Shown here: in pieces, positions 48,731-64,000 of the stretch
How positions within the stretch are numbered: position 1 is the stretch's first letter
How the letters are laid out: the number at the start of each line of letters is the position of its first letter
The notes under the pieces: generated by a model
What the model was told of the DNA's origin: nothing
Seen by the model: only the letters and a program-made list of their open reading frames with translations
The model's database searches: none
Position numbers and translations under genes: made by a program
Source: Chromobotia macracanthus
Taxonomy: Eukaryota > Chordata > Actinopteri > Cypriniformes > Botiidae
Assembly: GCA_036877525.1 (NCBI GenBank)
Contig: JAZGTH010000008.1
Span: 14,027,001-14,091,000 of the forward strand
Length of the DNA stretch: 64,000 nt
Direction of reading: 5' to 3'

Positions 48731-50742
48731 CGCAGAGAAGCACTACATCTGGCGGAGGGCCGTCTGCACTTCTGTACTGTACCCTGTACTTAACCTGAGA
48801 TCACCTCATCTGAGACCACAGCTGTTTTGCGCCTCCTTGTTATGCCTAGATGATCAAGCCAAAGACAGTCACAACATGTACAAATAGGCTGTAATGCTGC
48901 CCATCTAATATCATATCTGAATTCCTTCAGGTGTGTCCAGGATAATACTGAGCACAAAAGCACAGGGTGACGGATGTAATCATCCCTGGCATTTGCTGTT
49001 GTCCCGAGTTTGCGCAGGGATCAGAAACCCTCCCTTTCTGATAGGTGGGGTGTATCAGAGGGAACTGAGCCCTGACACCCGGAGCAGGCGGGGAAGACAG
49101 GTTCAAAAATTAGAACCTGAATCACTTGAGTGACCCAGACCCCCATCGAACATCAAAGCCCATCTCATCTGATCTAGAGTGGCAAACAAACTGACCCGCA
49201 ACATCACAGACTTACCGTATCTCTCTGTTTGGGCTAGCTGCATGTGATGAAAGGAGATGTCCACCTGCACCGACATGAACCACCATGATAGCCCAAACCA
49301 TCACGACACACGGATGCTGGATTTTAACTACAGAATACTGCAGGAGAGATGTGAAGCTTTTAAATCATCACAGCCACACAAGGACTCTGATATGACCAGT
49401 TGTGCTGAGCACTGAACAGAGGCACAGACAGTGCTCTGAGGTCACAGACAGAGCTGTGAGGTCACAAACAGGAAATGACAAATGCTGCAGCATATGTTTC
49501 ATTGTAAAGGCATCTTGTGAAAAGTGAGATGGTCTTTAATTTAGACATGTCTAAATTAACTTGTTTCCTGTTCAGAGAATGAGTGAGAAGTTTTAAACTG
49601 TATCACCTAACAGCGTTTCAATCCTGTGATATTTGATGTTTTAGGTAATAAATGCAATTTACGTTTGTATGTTCAAAGACTCAAAGATTTTTGGGTAATT
49701 CTTTTCAATGGAAAAACTTTAGCAATAGGATTATAATGGTAGAGCTGTACTAAAACAGACCCTGAAGGCCTTTCATTTTCTTAGTGTCACCCAGTGCAGC
49801 ACTGGGTTCTCCTCTCTATGTTCCAACTGTAGCTTGATTTCTGATTGGAGAATGCCAAGGAACCAATCACCAGTGTTTGTACACAGAGACATTTTTAATG
49901 ATGTGTAAACATGATTTTAAACAGACCAAGTCGTCCACCAATCAGTGTTGCTGCGTGCAAACTAACTCCACAATCTCAAACTACTGTCTCAAACAATCTC
50001 AAAACATTTGAAGATTTTGCAAGAAAGTTATTAATTGAAAATGTATTGTTTTATACTGTACTAATGGTTTTAGTCTAAAGTCTTTTTTGCCTATTTTTAT
50101 ACACATAAATGAGTTTGTTATTTTGTTACTTAGAACTTTATATTGAAGTTTTTTGAATGTTTAAGTAAAAAGTATTTGTAGAAAAGTAGCCTGGAACAGT
50201 GAACCTGTATTACATTTGTAACTGAGTAAACCAGGCTTTAAACTCTATTGTATTGTAAGATATAAAGGTACTTTCTGTTCCCTCATTCAGTACTCTTCTT
50301 GTTCATTTTAGAAATGTTTTCTCTGCTCTTCTTCCTCTCTGGTGTTTGGCAGCATGAATCTCAAACTCGGCTCTGATTTTAAATGCGTGCTGCCATTTAA
50401 TTGCATGTTGCTATGACGACACGGACCCTTAACAAAGGCAATGGTGGGATTCAGATAAGGAGAGAGAGCTGTTCTGTCTTTCATCTCATTCTGATTCTGA
50501 ATTTTTATATCATATCCTGCTCTCCGGTAGATCTGAAATTTAATAGCAGGTTTCCCATGCTGCCTCAGACGCTTGTTTTCTCTCTCATGCTCTTCCCTTC
50601 CTCTCATTCCTGCCTTGATTTAATTGCATTTTACATTCACACCTGCTGCAGGAATGCAGCAGGGGATGGTTTCACACTGCAGGCGAGTTTTGTGTGCTGG
50701 ATTTGTTAGCAGAGGTAAATGTCATCTGCCTGCACACTCAAA
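48731..50742. other. Intergenic, no gene seen
   Basis: Unique sequence with stretches of higher complexity (48900-49250). No exons recognised. Confidence 0.5.
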
Positions 50743-50824
50743 TTAAAGGGACAGTTCACCACAGGTTTGGAACAACAAGGGGGTGAGTGAACAAATTTCA
50801 GTTTTGGGTAAACCGTCCCTTTAA
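50743..50824. mobile_element. Short TTAA-flanked MITE with terminal inverted repeats
   Basis: It begins ttaaagggacagttcacc and ends gggtaaaccgtccctttaa. The ends are inverted repeats of each other and carry TTAA outermost. Internal sequence is only about 45 bp. It matches the ends of the larger copy at 62597-62805 and a family very common in cyprinid genomes. Confidence 0.75.
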
Positions 50825-53800
50825 AAAAAAGACAGGTAAACAGAACATTAAAGAAATTAATATCATTCTCTCAAATCAGTATTCTGTATTCAGAGCAATG
50901 GCTGTATAGTCATCTTAAACACAGCACAAAAACACTGCGAATGAAAGGGAGAGAGACAGACACAGAGAGAGAGACAGAATGGTTGAGGGTTTCTCTCCCT
51001 GCAGGCCACACAGTGAGATCTGATTAGATTAGCGACGCTCTTCACAGTGGTCTCAGAACCGAATGGGGCTAAACATTCCAGAAAAGGAAAATCTATTTCA
51101 GGAGGAGCAGGCACCAAAACCAGGGTTAATATTAAATGACAAATAGGACTGTTTCGCGGCCAGCTACAGTGAACCACTGTGTTTACACAAGAACAGTCTG
51201 GGCCTTTTTAAAGAGATGCTTTGATTCATGCCAAGAGAAGGATCACGCTGGGTGAGAGGAAATGTCTGATGGAGTTCTTAGCAGGAGAAGCGTGGAGTCT
51301 GCACACTGACTGGATAACAAGACTCTTTATCCAGTTTCCCCTGTGAGAAAGCTCATTTCAGTGGCTTTCAATCGATGTAACTCTGGTCTGTTCTCATATG
51401 CGACTGGGTTCCATTTGAGATGGTGTTTGTGTCTTGTAGCAGTGCCAGATGGAGCTTCTGATGATCTTCAGAATCATAGAGAGCGTTCTAAAGGAGAATC
51501 TATGAAGCCCCTTGGATCTAAATTCTGTGTGTGCAAAGAGTCGTTTGCTTTATATTACAGGTAATATCTTTTTCCTCCTGTGGCAGTTTTTAAATAAGCC
51601 ATTCATTGATTTCTGGAATGCTGGGAATGCTGTGGCTCTGGTGGCAGATCTGGTGGGCGAGTGTTTGATCATCATTTCTGCAATTCCATTTCATGATTAT
51701 TTATTATTTCTTTAAAATTATATATTAATTTATATATTAAATAAAATTATATTATAATTTCTTTTAAATTATTCTTTTTAAAATTATTATTTTTTTGGTG
51801 TGCTCATTACTCCAGAGAATTTGTTGCATGTATCATGACAACACAGGCTGGCACAGACAGTGTAAACAGCCACAAAAATTTCAGTCTGTGGCAAAGGGCA
51901 AGAATTTCTGTCAAAATCGATTCTGTTTCTTTCTACTACGTTAACTGTCTTATTTTGAATCTTATTTTGATGATGTCACACTCTACAGCTATCCCACCCA
52001 ATTTTTTTTTTTTGATTGTTTTATGTGACCTATTCATGCCTGACATTATGAAGGTAAAGGGGTTGTGAATGCTGTGTCATGTTTTTACACAGCCAGTAAA
52101 AACTATAACCTTATTTATCTTCTCTTTGTTTGAGCTGGATTTGATAATCGAAATATAATCACCCCACAGGGTCAAATAAAAAAGAGTGATTGTTCTCCTG
52201 AAGTAAATTTCATCTAAATCCAGCAGTGAAGTGAGCAGAAGAAAACAAGTTCCTCTGAATGAGTATGGTTGGAGATTCCAGTACAGGTTCATTCTGATTA
52301 GTGATGCTCTGTGTTGGAGTGTCTCATGCACACTGTGTTCAGTCAGAGACAGTTAACAGGTAAAGCTTCATTATCAAGCCATGATGTCATTTTAGTACAC
52401 TGTGTGAGGTTGATATATTATCACAGACTGAGAGATTTCACAGTGAATGTGACTAGTGAGTTTAGTCAACCTCCTTCTCAAAGACAGAAGCAGAACAAAC
52501 ACAGCCTTTGAATAAATATCCCCATGACCTTCAGAGATATTATCATTTGTTATTTGGATATATCATAGATAAAAGTGAATTTCTCTAAAGGTAGCATCAC
52601 TGAATAAAAACACCTGCATAAACAGATGATACTAAATGTGTCAGTGTTAGAACAGAATTAGGCCTTTGCAGTGTAAATATAGCCATACTGATTACCTTTC
52701 TCATATGTCTTATTACGCAGTGAGAACATGAGGAGAACTCACCCTGTGCTCAGCATCTGCTCTTTCATCTGCCTCGCAGCCACAGATCGCCGGCGCCGGC
52801 TGCTGATTTCACAACAAACACAGATTTGCAGACGAATGAAAAAGACAACAAATGCATCTGCTGGCATTTGAATTATACAACTTCAACAGTCACTAAAGGA
52901 GCTTTAAATTGATTCTCATTTTATGTGAAGGAACAAAAGAGATGAAAGACAGAAGCTTTCCTGTGAAAACAGATGATCACTCTTTCATTATCGCTGTATA
53001 TCTTCATTGAGAGAACAAAATCTTTCACTGCTCATTCTGGAGACAATAAAAACTGGCATGGCATTTTGCTTTTTTTCTACCAAAAATCTCTTCCGTCTCG
53101 GTCAGAATAAGCGCTATGTTTAATCTGATGCAAATTTATAAAGGCCAGAGCTGGAAGTTTTTACTGGTCCATTTTGAAGCTTGTTTTGGCAACTTACCAC
53201 TTAGACAGATAGAGACCGTCTGACTGACCTGTAAAGCCGTTAACCTTTCCCATCTGTTTTCTTTTATTTGTTTAGGTGCAGGTTTATCTACAATAATTGA
53301 TGTCACAGTAATAGACTGGCATGGAAAATTACAGAGTTGTAAAAATGACAGTGTGTGGAGGTTGCAATAAGCTGTGGCTGTGTCATCTGGGTTTAAGACT
53401 GATGATCAGCCGTCATAACATTAAAACCATGCCTTTTGGATGTACTGGAAATTTGTGGAAAGATGTTTTTTAATGTTTCATCAGCTGAATGTTCAGCAGA
53501 AAGTTACACAACAGTACAGCTTATAAAATGAACTATGCATCCACCCCCTCACAGCCTGATTTTCCTTTAGTTCAATATAGCATGTGGCTGTAATATAGAA
53601 AAGTTAGGATTCTCCAAAAAACCTTTTGGAAACTCTTGTGTTTGTTATGCACTGATACATCCACTCATCTATAGGGTGACACTTTACACTTAGCCTGGAC
53701 TGTTCTGTTTAGCCTAGTTTATGTGTTGGCAGTGGTCTTCTCATTACACTGATAGAAGCTCAGAATAGTCCACACAAACGCCTCAAGTGCCTTTACACCA

Positions 53801-56800
53801 AGATAATTATGGCTGTTGTAATGCTAATTATGTTTTTTGTAGATTGTTTGTTTGCAATTTTTTCCACTTTTATCTATTGGAAGACAAAGCGACACCTCAG
53901 GACATGTTGAGGTGTTTATTTTCCTTTGTAGAAAGTTTATCGCATTGCGTTTTGAAAACTGAACAGATGTGAAACTTGGAAGTGGGTGCTCATGGCACTT
54001 GGTTAACAACCAAAATGAAGTCACTATTCTGTGAAGTGTCTCTGTGGGGTTACACTGAGTAAATGATGTACTCTGGACTCTAACATCAGTTCTGAGTGCA
54101 TGCTGCTTTCTGGGAAATAAACTCCGTTACTTCTAGTTTGGCTTCATCCCTCTATTTCATCATCGCTACTGTCACGTCACACTTTCTCTGTAACATACTT
54201 TACACCTCTCTCTGTAACACGTGTTGGCGTATGCCTTACAGCAATAAACATTTGTTGAGCTTTCTTTCTTGTCCTAGACCATGTCTAAATTTCATAAGCC
54301 ATGTTTCCTGTAGTTTTCTGTCAACTGAAAGATTTTGCAAAGGCATATTATGCTGTATTAATGCTGACTTGAGCTATCAACACATATGCAACAGTACAAT
54401 ATAATGATAAATGTACTTTTGCCTTTAAATATGTGCTTCACTATTAGCCATTTAAAAGAAAACAACAAAAGGAAACATTACAGTTCTGAAGTGTCTGTCT
54501 GAATCGTTTTAGTGATGTAGCATCTCGCTAAAGGCTTCACAGTGTATTCTCCATTTGAAATTGATTCATGAGGGGATCCAATCTGTGTGCAGGAATACAA
54601 ATTCAGGCTTTTAGCTGCTGTCAATAGAGTGCCAGACTCATCTGAGGAGAGCTGCTTTATTACAAAAAGAATAAACCCAGACACTTAATTCTTCAAACCT
54701 GTCATGACTTGTTGTGGGATTATTAACAAACGCGTGAGATTAGGAGTGAAGGAATGCATTAATGATGTGTTTGTTGTTATTTGTAAAATGCTTTACTGTG
54801 AGGCAGTACATGGTGCAGAGTTTATATTTGGCCTGGACCAGCTCACTCAAAGGTTTCTCTTCCAGATCTCAGCAGGCATGATGGATTTTTTTAATGTTTC
54901 ACTTATGTACCGGCTTTGTCAGTGGTTTGTTTTATTCAAAATCAGACACAAATATTAAACATATTATGTCAACAATTGTAGATTTGTGTCTATTTTTCTT
55001 TTGAAAGAAGATGTTTATGATAAATGGTTGATGATTTCTGATTGCAGACTGTGGCATCTTGTCAAATGTGTGCTCAGTGTGTGAGATGATTGAGATCTCG
55101 TATGAAACTTGTGAGATCAGTGAAATCTTTGGGTCAGGAGAAAGATCTCAACATTAAAACAACACCCACAGCCTTGTTTTTCTGTGCCATTTTACTGTGT
55201 GATCTGAATGAAAGAGAATGTTGGATGGACTGTGAAAAGCAGGTGGTGCTGGACCTGTATGGCAGTGGTCTGTGAAGTTCTCCTCCTCAGCTGATGTTTG
55301 TGAAGTGTGTGTGAAGGCTGACAATTGTCAAATCTGTTGTGTTTTCTTAAATGATTTTTTGCATGATTATGAAGACAAACGTTTTTTCTTTAATAGAATG
55401 GTGCAGCATAAATCATTCAGAGCATGAGCAGAAACATGTATTAAGAAAACAATGTCAGATTAGAGATTATGTTGACTTTTCTAAATGATAGTCTAGTGAT
55501 ATTTCTTGGACCATAACCTCTGTGCAGGTGTTCTTTCATGGACATATTTACTATGTTTTATTGCTCCAAGCACTCCTATTTACAGAGAAATATGCACCAT
55601 ATTCCCAAAAGTCCACACACAAGTGTACACACACACTTTGACTCAGAGCCCAAAAACTCCTGCCCCGCTGCCACACCATGCACTTATAAACCCCACCAAA
55701 CCCATCACCCCCTTTTCAGAACCCACAAAACACACCTCTCCTCTGTACCGGCTGCCGTCCAGCAACATCTGCTGCGGGTGGTGCTGACATTAGTAGCTGG
55801 ACCACTATGGGAGCAGGTGGATGGGTAGACTGTGGCTCTGAGTCAGTGTCAGGGGCAAAACTGTGAGCAGAATTTTAATAAATCTTAATCTCCATGTGTG
55901 GCCGCTGTCCTCTGCTCCTTTCACCCAGTCTCACTCAGTGAAAAGCAGATGACACACGCCGAACGTCCACATGTGTCTATCTGAGCCCGTCTCCACCACC
56001 CCTGCTGCCCTCACACACATACATTCACCTGACAGAGAGCATTTGTCAATCTTGGGAGAAATCTGAAGGTCTAAAAGCTAGTAAGCTAGTCACATCCTGT
56101 ATTAGGAGCAGCTCCTCTGAGCTCTTTTACTGCCTTTTTACAGAAAGCTCAGCTGCCACTCAAGTGTAAGTCAGTGTGTTGAGACCTGTCTCATCCAGAG
56201 CCAGTCGATGTGACTTAATGCTGATTCATGAAGCCCTTCTGCATGGCGCGACTAAAATCAATTTACTAACCACAGCTTCTGCCAAAATACTGTAATATGT
56301 TATGCTCTAATATGCAGAGTTAGAGGTCTGCAAAACAGAATTACACATCCTACAAAGTTTGTTATGGAAATAAATGATACCTCACATTATGTGGCTTACT
56401 GAGGTGAGGTATGTCCTATACTTACAATGAAGGGAGAACCCAAGCCATATAAGGCCAGAATATCACAGACTTAAATATACTCTGCTTGAGAATGAGTGCT
56501 ACTATAAATAGTCTAAGAAACTTTCTAAGTGTGAGTCTGCTAATGACTTAGTCTGTTAATTTCACCTTACTCTCTCTTCACTGTCTGTACAAACGCTACA
56601 GTACTGAGGTGAAAACTGTTTTGTTCGTTCCTGTGAGCCATAAGCATGTCATAATCACTTCTGATCTGATGTATGTTCAACAGAAAAATGTAAATGTGTT
56701 GGACAATTTCATATTTCTTTCTCTACTTTTTACTTACACAGACAGAAAGCAGTTGAAAAATGAAGAGCAAAGGATGTGAATTATGTGTGCAACTGATGCT

Positions 56801-56946
56801 TAGTCTGTGTGTTTTATCATTCTTGTGCTTCCTCAGACGATTATGGGAAACTCATACAGTATGCTATGATTTAAAATGAGCACATGCTGGTAAACACAAT
56901 TTAATGATAGCAGTCTAAAACAAACTTAATCCAGATCCTGTCTCTC
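50825..56946. other. Gene-poor region, no coding sequence recognised
   Basis: Mostly AT-rich unique DNA with short balanced-composition patches (for example 52720-52810 and 55900-56240) that may be non-coding regulatory elements. No splice-linked open frames with family resemblance were found on either strand. Confidence 0.5.
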
Positions 56947-56988
56947 CTTTAGTAGGGAGAAACTCCCAGGAGTTTCTCCCTACTAAAG
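56947..56988. repeat. Perfect palindrome, 20-bp arms with a 2-bp centre
   Basis: Left arm ctttagtagggagaaactcc (56947-56966), centre ca, right arm its exact reverse complement (56969-56988). Such perfection in non-coding DNA indicates a young hairpin, a MITE-like end pair or a recent inversion-duplication. Confidence 0.97.
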
Positions 56989-57239
56989 TTTAACTTTAAA
57001 TTGTACAGTAAATTCCTCTGTTGAAAACTCAGCCGAACACTTTCTACAGAGCAGAGACAGAAAAACAAACTGCTCCACTGCCATTGTCTGGATAACAAAG
57101 AGACAGAGTGTGTCAAACTCCCATATAGCTGCCACACGATAACCGCTGAGAGTGTGTGTATGTGTGTGTTGCTGAAGGTCACACAGTCTATCACACCAGT
57201 AAAGTATATGTTTCTTTTCTGCACCTGATTCCGTCAAAT

Positions 57240-57241
<2 letters not shown>

Positions 57242-57273
<32 letters not shown>

Positions 57274-57471
57274 TTCTAATTCTGATGTTTTTGTTTGATC
57301 ATTTGATCATTGCAGAGGCAGTTCTATACTGTCAAAGATCTCAGAAGAGTGAGGAGTGCACTCCACTCATCCTGTGTGAGGCATTCTTTAAGATGGACAA
57401 GAAAAGGAGGTGGAAAAGAAGATAGGATCACAAATATTGTCAGGAAGTTGGTTTCCTGGCTTAGTTTATCA
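57242..57471. repeat. First copy of a duplicated segment of about 230 bp
   Basis: It runs from an (AC)n(AT)n tract through ttctaattctgatgtttttg to ggcttagtttatcagagaga. The same sequence recurs at about 57985-58212, offset by 741 bases in the unique part, apparently without a single difference. The intervening DNA is GA-rich simple sequence. Confidence 0.93.
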
Positions 57472-57984
<513 letters not shown>

Positions 57985-58212
57985 ACACACACACACATAT
58001 ATATATATATATATTTCTAATTCTGATGTTTTTGTTTGATCATTTGATCATTGCAGAGGCAGTTCTATACTGTCAAAGATCTCAGAAGAGTGAGGAGTGC
58101 ACTCCACTCATCCTGTGTGAGGCATTCTTTAAGATGGACAAGAAAAGGAGGTGGAAAAGAAGATAGGATCACAAATATTGTCAGGAAGTTGGTTTCCTGG
58201 CTTAGTTTATCA
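57985..58212. repeat. Second copy of the duplicated segment
   Basis: Near-identical to 57242-57471, followed again by a GA-rich tract. See the first copy. Confidence 0.93.
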
Positions 58213-58344
58213 GAGAGAGAGAGTGAGAGAGAGAGAGAGAGAGAGAGTGAGAGTGAGAGAGAGAGTGAGAGAGAGTGAGTGAGAGTGAGTGAGAGAGAGT
58301 GAGAGTGAGAGAGAGAGAGAGAGTGAGTGAGTGAGAGAGAGAGT

Positions 58345-58394
<50 letters not shown>
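58213..58394. repeat. GA-rich microsatellite tract, second block
   Basis: About 180 bases of (ga)n with gtga interruptions, ending just before a CpG-rich patch. Confidence 0.97.
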
Positions 58395-58398
<4 letters not shown>

Positions 58399-58439
58399 TA
58401 AACAAGGCGAGAGCAACAGATACATGTTTAAAAGACCGA

Positions 58440-58640
58440 GTGTCCATTCAAAGTCAATTCCCCGTGACGCGTGACGCGTGACGCGTGGAAGTGAAAACGC
58501 GATGCATGAATGAAGCGACTGGAGCAGAAAGAGAAATAACGCGACGGAAAGCCCTTCCACGAAGAAGCAGTAACGCAGCGAAAGCGCTGATCTGAGGTCA
58601 GTGTCATCTGTACGCACTGTACGTGTGTGCGAAGCGACTA
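58440..58640 (+). promoter_or_regulatory. CpG-rich, promoter-like patch
   Basis: Around 200 bases with many CpGs in CpG-poor surroundings. It begins with three copies of gtgacgcg and contains gaaataacgcgacgg and gcagcgaaagcgctgatc followed by a donor-like gag|gtcagt near 58597. This could be the first, untranslated exon and promoter of a gene running right, beyond the window. No coding sequence links to it. Confidence 0.4.
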
Positions 58641-62197
<3,557 letters not shown>

Positions 62198-62596
62198 TTG
62201 GCTCTGTCTGATCTTTCAGTTTCAGTATTTTATGTCCCTGTTAGAATTCCCAAGTTAGAATCACAAAAATGCACTACTGCCTCCAGTGTGGCTAACACCT
62301 GTAGAAATTACTTGACAGAACCAATTTAATGTTTTTATCCAGCCACGTGCATCCAGATGTCTCTTGAGAGCCATTTGTCGTGATATTAGAACACAGCCCC
62401 TCCCACCCCCCAATTTATTTTTCATAAATGAAAATGAAATATGCATTTTCCAGTGTCATTCTGACACACAAACCTGAAGAACACATTTGACAGCTTCTGT
62501 TACTTGTGAAGGCAATATAAAGCAGATGCTTGTGTAGCTACACAGTTTAACACTATCAGCTTCAGCAAAGTTTAGCAAGCACAAGACGCAGGTAAT

Positions 62597-62805
62597 TTAA
62601 AGGGATAGTTCACCCAAGAATGAAAATGGTCGTGTCGCTCACACTTGTATGACTTTCCTCCACTGAAGAGAAAGGAAGAATCTGAATGTAACCCTGCTCT
62701 TTCTGTGCATGTGTGGAGAGTAAATGTGTTCAAGGCTGTCACAGTAATGCAGGAGAAAATGTACATTTTGGTCTCAGCTAAATTCAGTTGTTAGTGTCCC
62801 TTTAA
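62597..62805. mobile_element. TTAA-flanked non-autonomous DNA element
   Basis: It starts ttaaagggatagttcaccca followed by agaatgaaaatgg, the hallmark start of a family found in great numbers in cyprinids, and ends gtgtccctttaa. The ends are inverted repeats with TTAA outermost. Length is about 209 bp and it has no coding capacity. Confidence 0.8.
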
Positions 62806-62952
62806 GCTGTGGCTGTATTATTGTATATTATGTACATAATTTTGCATTAAACATTATTAAAAGTAATGCATAGAAGTAATGCAATAAGTGACATACTTAA
62901 GTGACAAGTTTCATATATTCCTACTAACTAACTTTTTGTGTAATTATTCTGT

Positions 62953-63085
62953 TCCTGTAGCTCAGTTGATGGAGCATTGTGTTAGCAGCACAGAGGCTTC
63001 AGTTCCCAGGGAACACAGTACTGATAAAACAGGCACTGTAAGTCACTTTGGATAAAAGCCTCTGTCAAATATGTAAATATAATAA
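62953..63085 (+). mobile_element. tRNA-derived SINE copy
   Basis: The head contains the pol III A-box (tagctcagttgatggagcat) and a B-box relic (ggcttcagttcccaggga). The tail has ctttggataaaagcctctgt. This is the best preserved SINE in the window. Confidence 0.85.
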
Positions 63086-63479
63086 ACATTTTTCTTCATA
63101 GGTGCTGCATTACAAAGTTTTTGTCTCACCCATGTCTCACATTGTGCTCAGATGTGTGACGTCTGCAAGACTCAAAATCTGTCACCAGCTTCTTTCAAGC
63201 CGAGCGAACTGCAACAGCTTATTCACATCAGTTTCATTGCTCTAAACTGTCACTGTTAACAACTGTCTCATTTTGTTTAGGAAAACCACCTAAACCAAAA
63301 AGGTTTCTCTGTGAAACATAAAAACTCTCTTGCAGCTCCTGAGATACAAAAGAACAAACTTTGGGCAGTAATGTTTTCCTCTGGGATTGACCAACCAGCA
63401 TCCAGCTATTTGTTTTCTAATTGGTTTCTTTATGGTGGTGTTATCTTCAAAATAGCTAGCATCAATTCACAAATCATCG

Positions 63480-64000
63480 CTACAGTTTTCTCGCATGTCT
63501 CCAGCTCATTGGAAAAGGCGAATCTTCATCTGGACGGCTGGGACACATCTGGAATGGGATTCTAATAAGCCTGTTGCTGCCATGGAAACAAGAGGAAAGC
63601 CACCCCACATGAGACCCCAAGGGGCACTGCAAGCTTCCTCTTCCATCTTTTGCCCACCCTGTGTGTCTCTCTCTCAGTGCCTCTGTCTTTCTTTTACACA
63701 GCGTGGCAAATGACCTAGTGCCTCTGACCCATTCAGAAGCAGGCGCCTGGCCAGCGAAGGGGGGCAGATAAGGGTGTGTAAAATTAGCTATGGCTGCCAG
63801 AAAAAGAGTGGAAAATGTGCGACCTAGTCCTCCATGAAAGAAACTTCACACAGACGCTTCTATTGCATTTTCCTGCTCTGTGCGCCGTGACTACCAGTCC
63901 TGCAGTCACGCATCCACAGGCAAAAAAGACGGGAGGAACGGTGGGCCACGTCTGCTATGTGCGCAGCTGTGGGCCAAGCGCACAAAGTGGCATGCATTAT
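63480..64000. promoter_or_regulatory. Candidate conserved non-coding element at the right edge
   Basis: A dense, non-repetitive stretch with G+C above its surroundings, including gctgttgccatggaaacaag near 63573 (an X-box-like palindrome) and ggccagcgaaggggggcaga. No frame has protein-family resemblance. Enhancer-like texture is the only basis; it may continue beyond the window. Confidence 0.25.

Overview
The window reads as a teleost nuclear genome, most likely a cypriniform (carp, barb or minnow type). The genes have vertebrate exon-intron structure. The intergenic DNA is AT-rich and full of microsatellites. It carries tRNA-derived SINE copies with the tail 'aaagcgtctgccaaatg' and TTAA-flanked repeats that begin 'ttaaagggatagttcaccc', both familiar from cyprinid genomes. 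There are no bacterial operons, CRISPR arrays or viral modules. Homologies below were judged by eye against remembered family sequences, and no database search was run.

Left block (about 1-17 kb): most of a c1orf50-like DUF2452 gene on the minus strand (2258-3392), then a complete claudin-19 gene on the plus strand (7295-11291, 209 aa) with a probable alternative fifth exon at 12786-12822, then a broken Eph-receptor remnant on the minus strand (14347-16685). In human, C1ORF50 and CLDN19 are near neighbours on 1p34.

Middle and right block (about 18.8-46.2 kb): a CpG-rich promoter and complete nucks1 (19264-23817, 8 coding exons, 288 aa), a decayed slc45a3 (26374-27040), a trace of the elk4 C-terminus (33632-33720), complete mfsd4a on the minus strand (35727-41454, 9 coding exons, 502 aa), and a decayed cdk18 on the minus strand (44070-46225). 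Order and relative orientation match human 1q32.1 (NUCKS1-SLC45A3-ELK4 facing MFSD4A-CDK18), but three of the five genes are dead. This is the main result: a fossilised syntenic block in which only nucks1 and mfsd4a survive, as expected for one of two duplicated copies after genome duplication.

Satellite DNA fills much of the space between genes: a 30-bp array at 4.4-4.7 kb, an 11-bp array at 28.4-28.7 kb, a 2.3-kb 'gagctgttg' minisatellite at 30.4-32.7 kb, an 83-bp array at 41.8-42.5 kb, and GA-rich tracts at 57.5-58.4 kb flanked by a recent duplication of about 230 bp. From 46.3 kb to the end I recognise no coding sequence. That part looks like a gene desert with possible conserved non-coding elements and one CpG-rich, promoter-like patch near 58.5 kb.

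I found no convincing new molecular system. The items most worth following up are the selective gene loss, the claudin-19 alternative exon, the GC-AG intron in nucks1 and the nested structure of the minisatellite.
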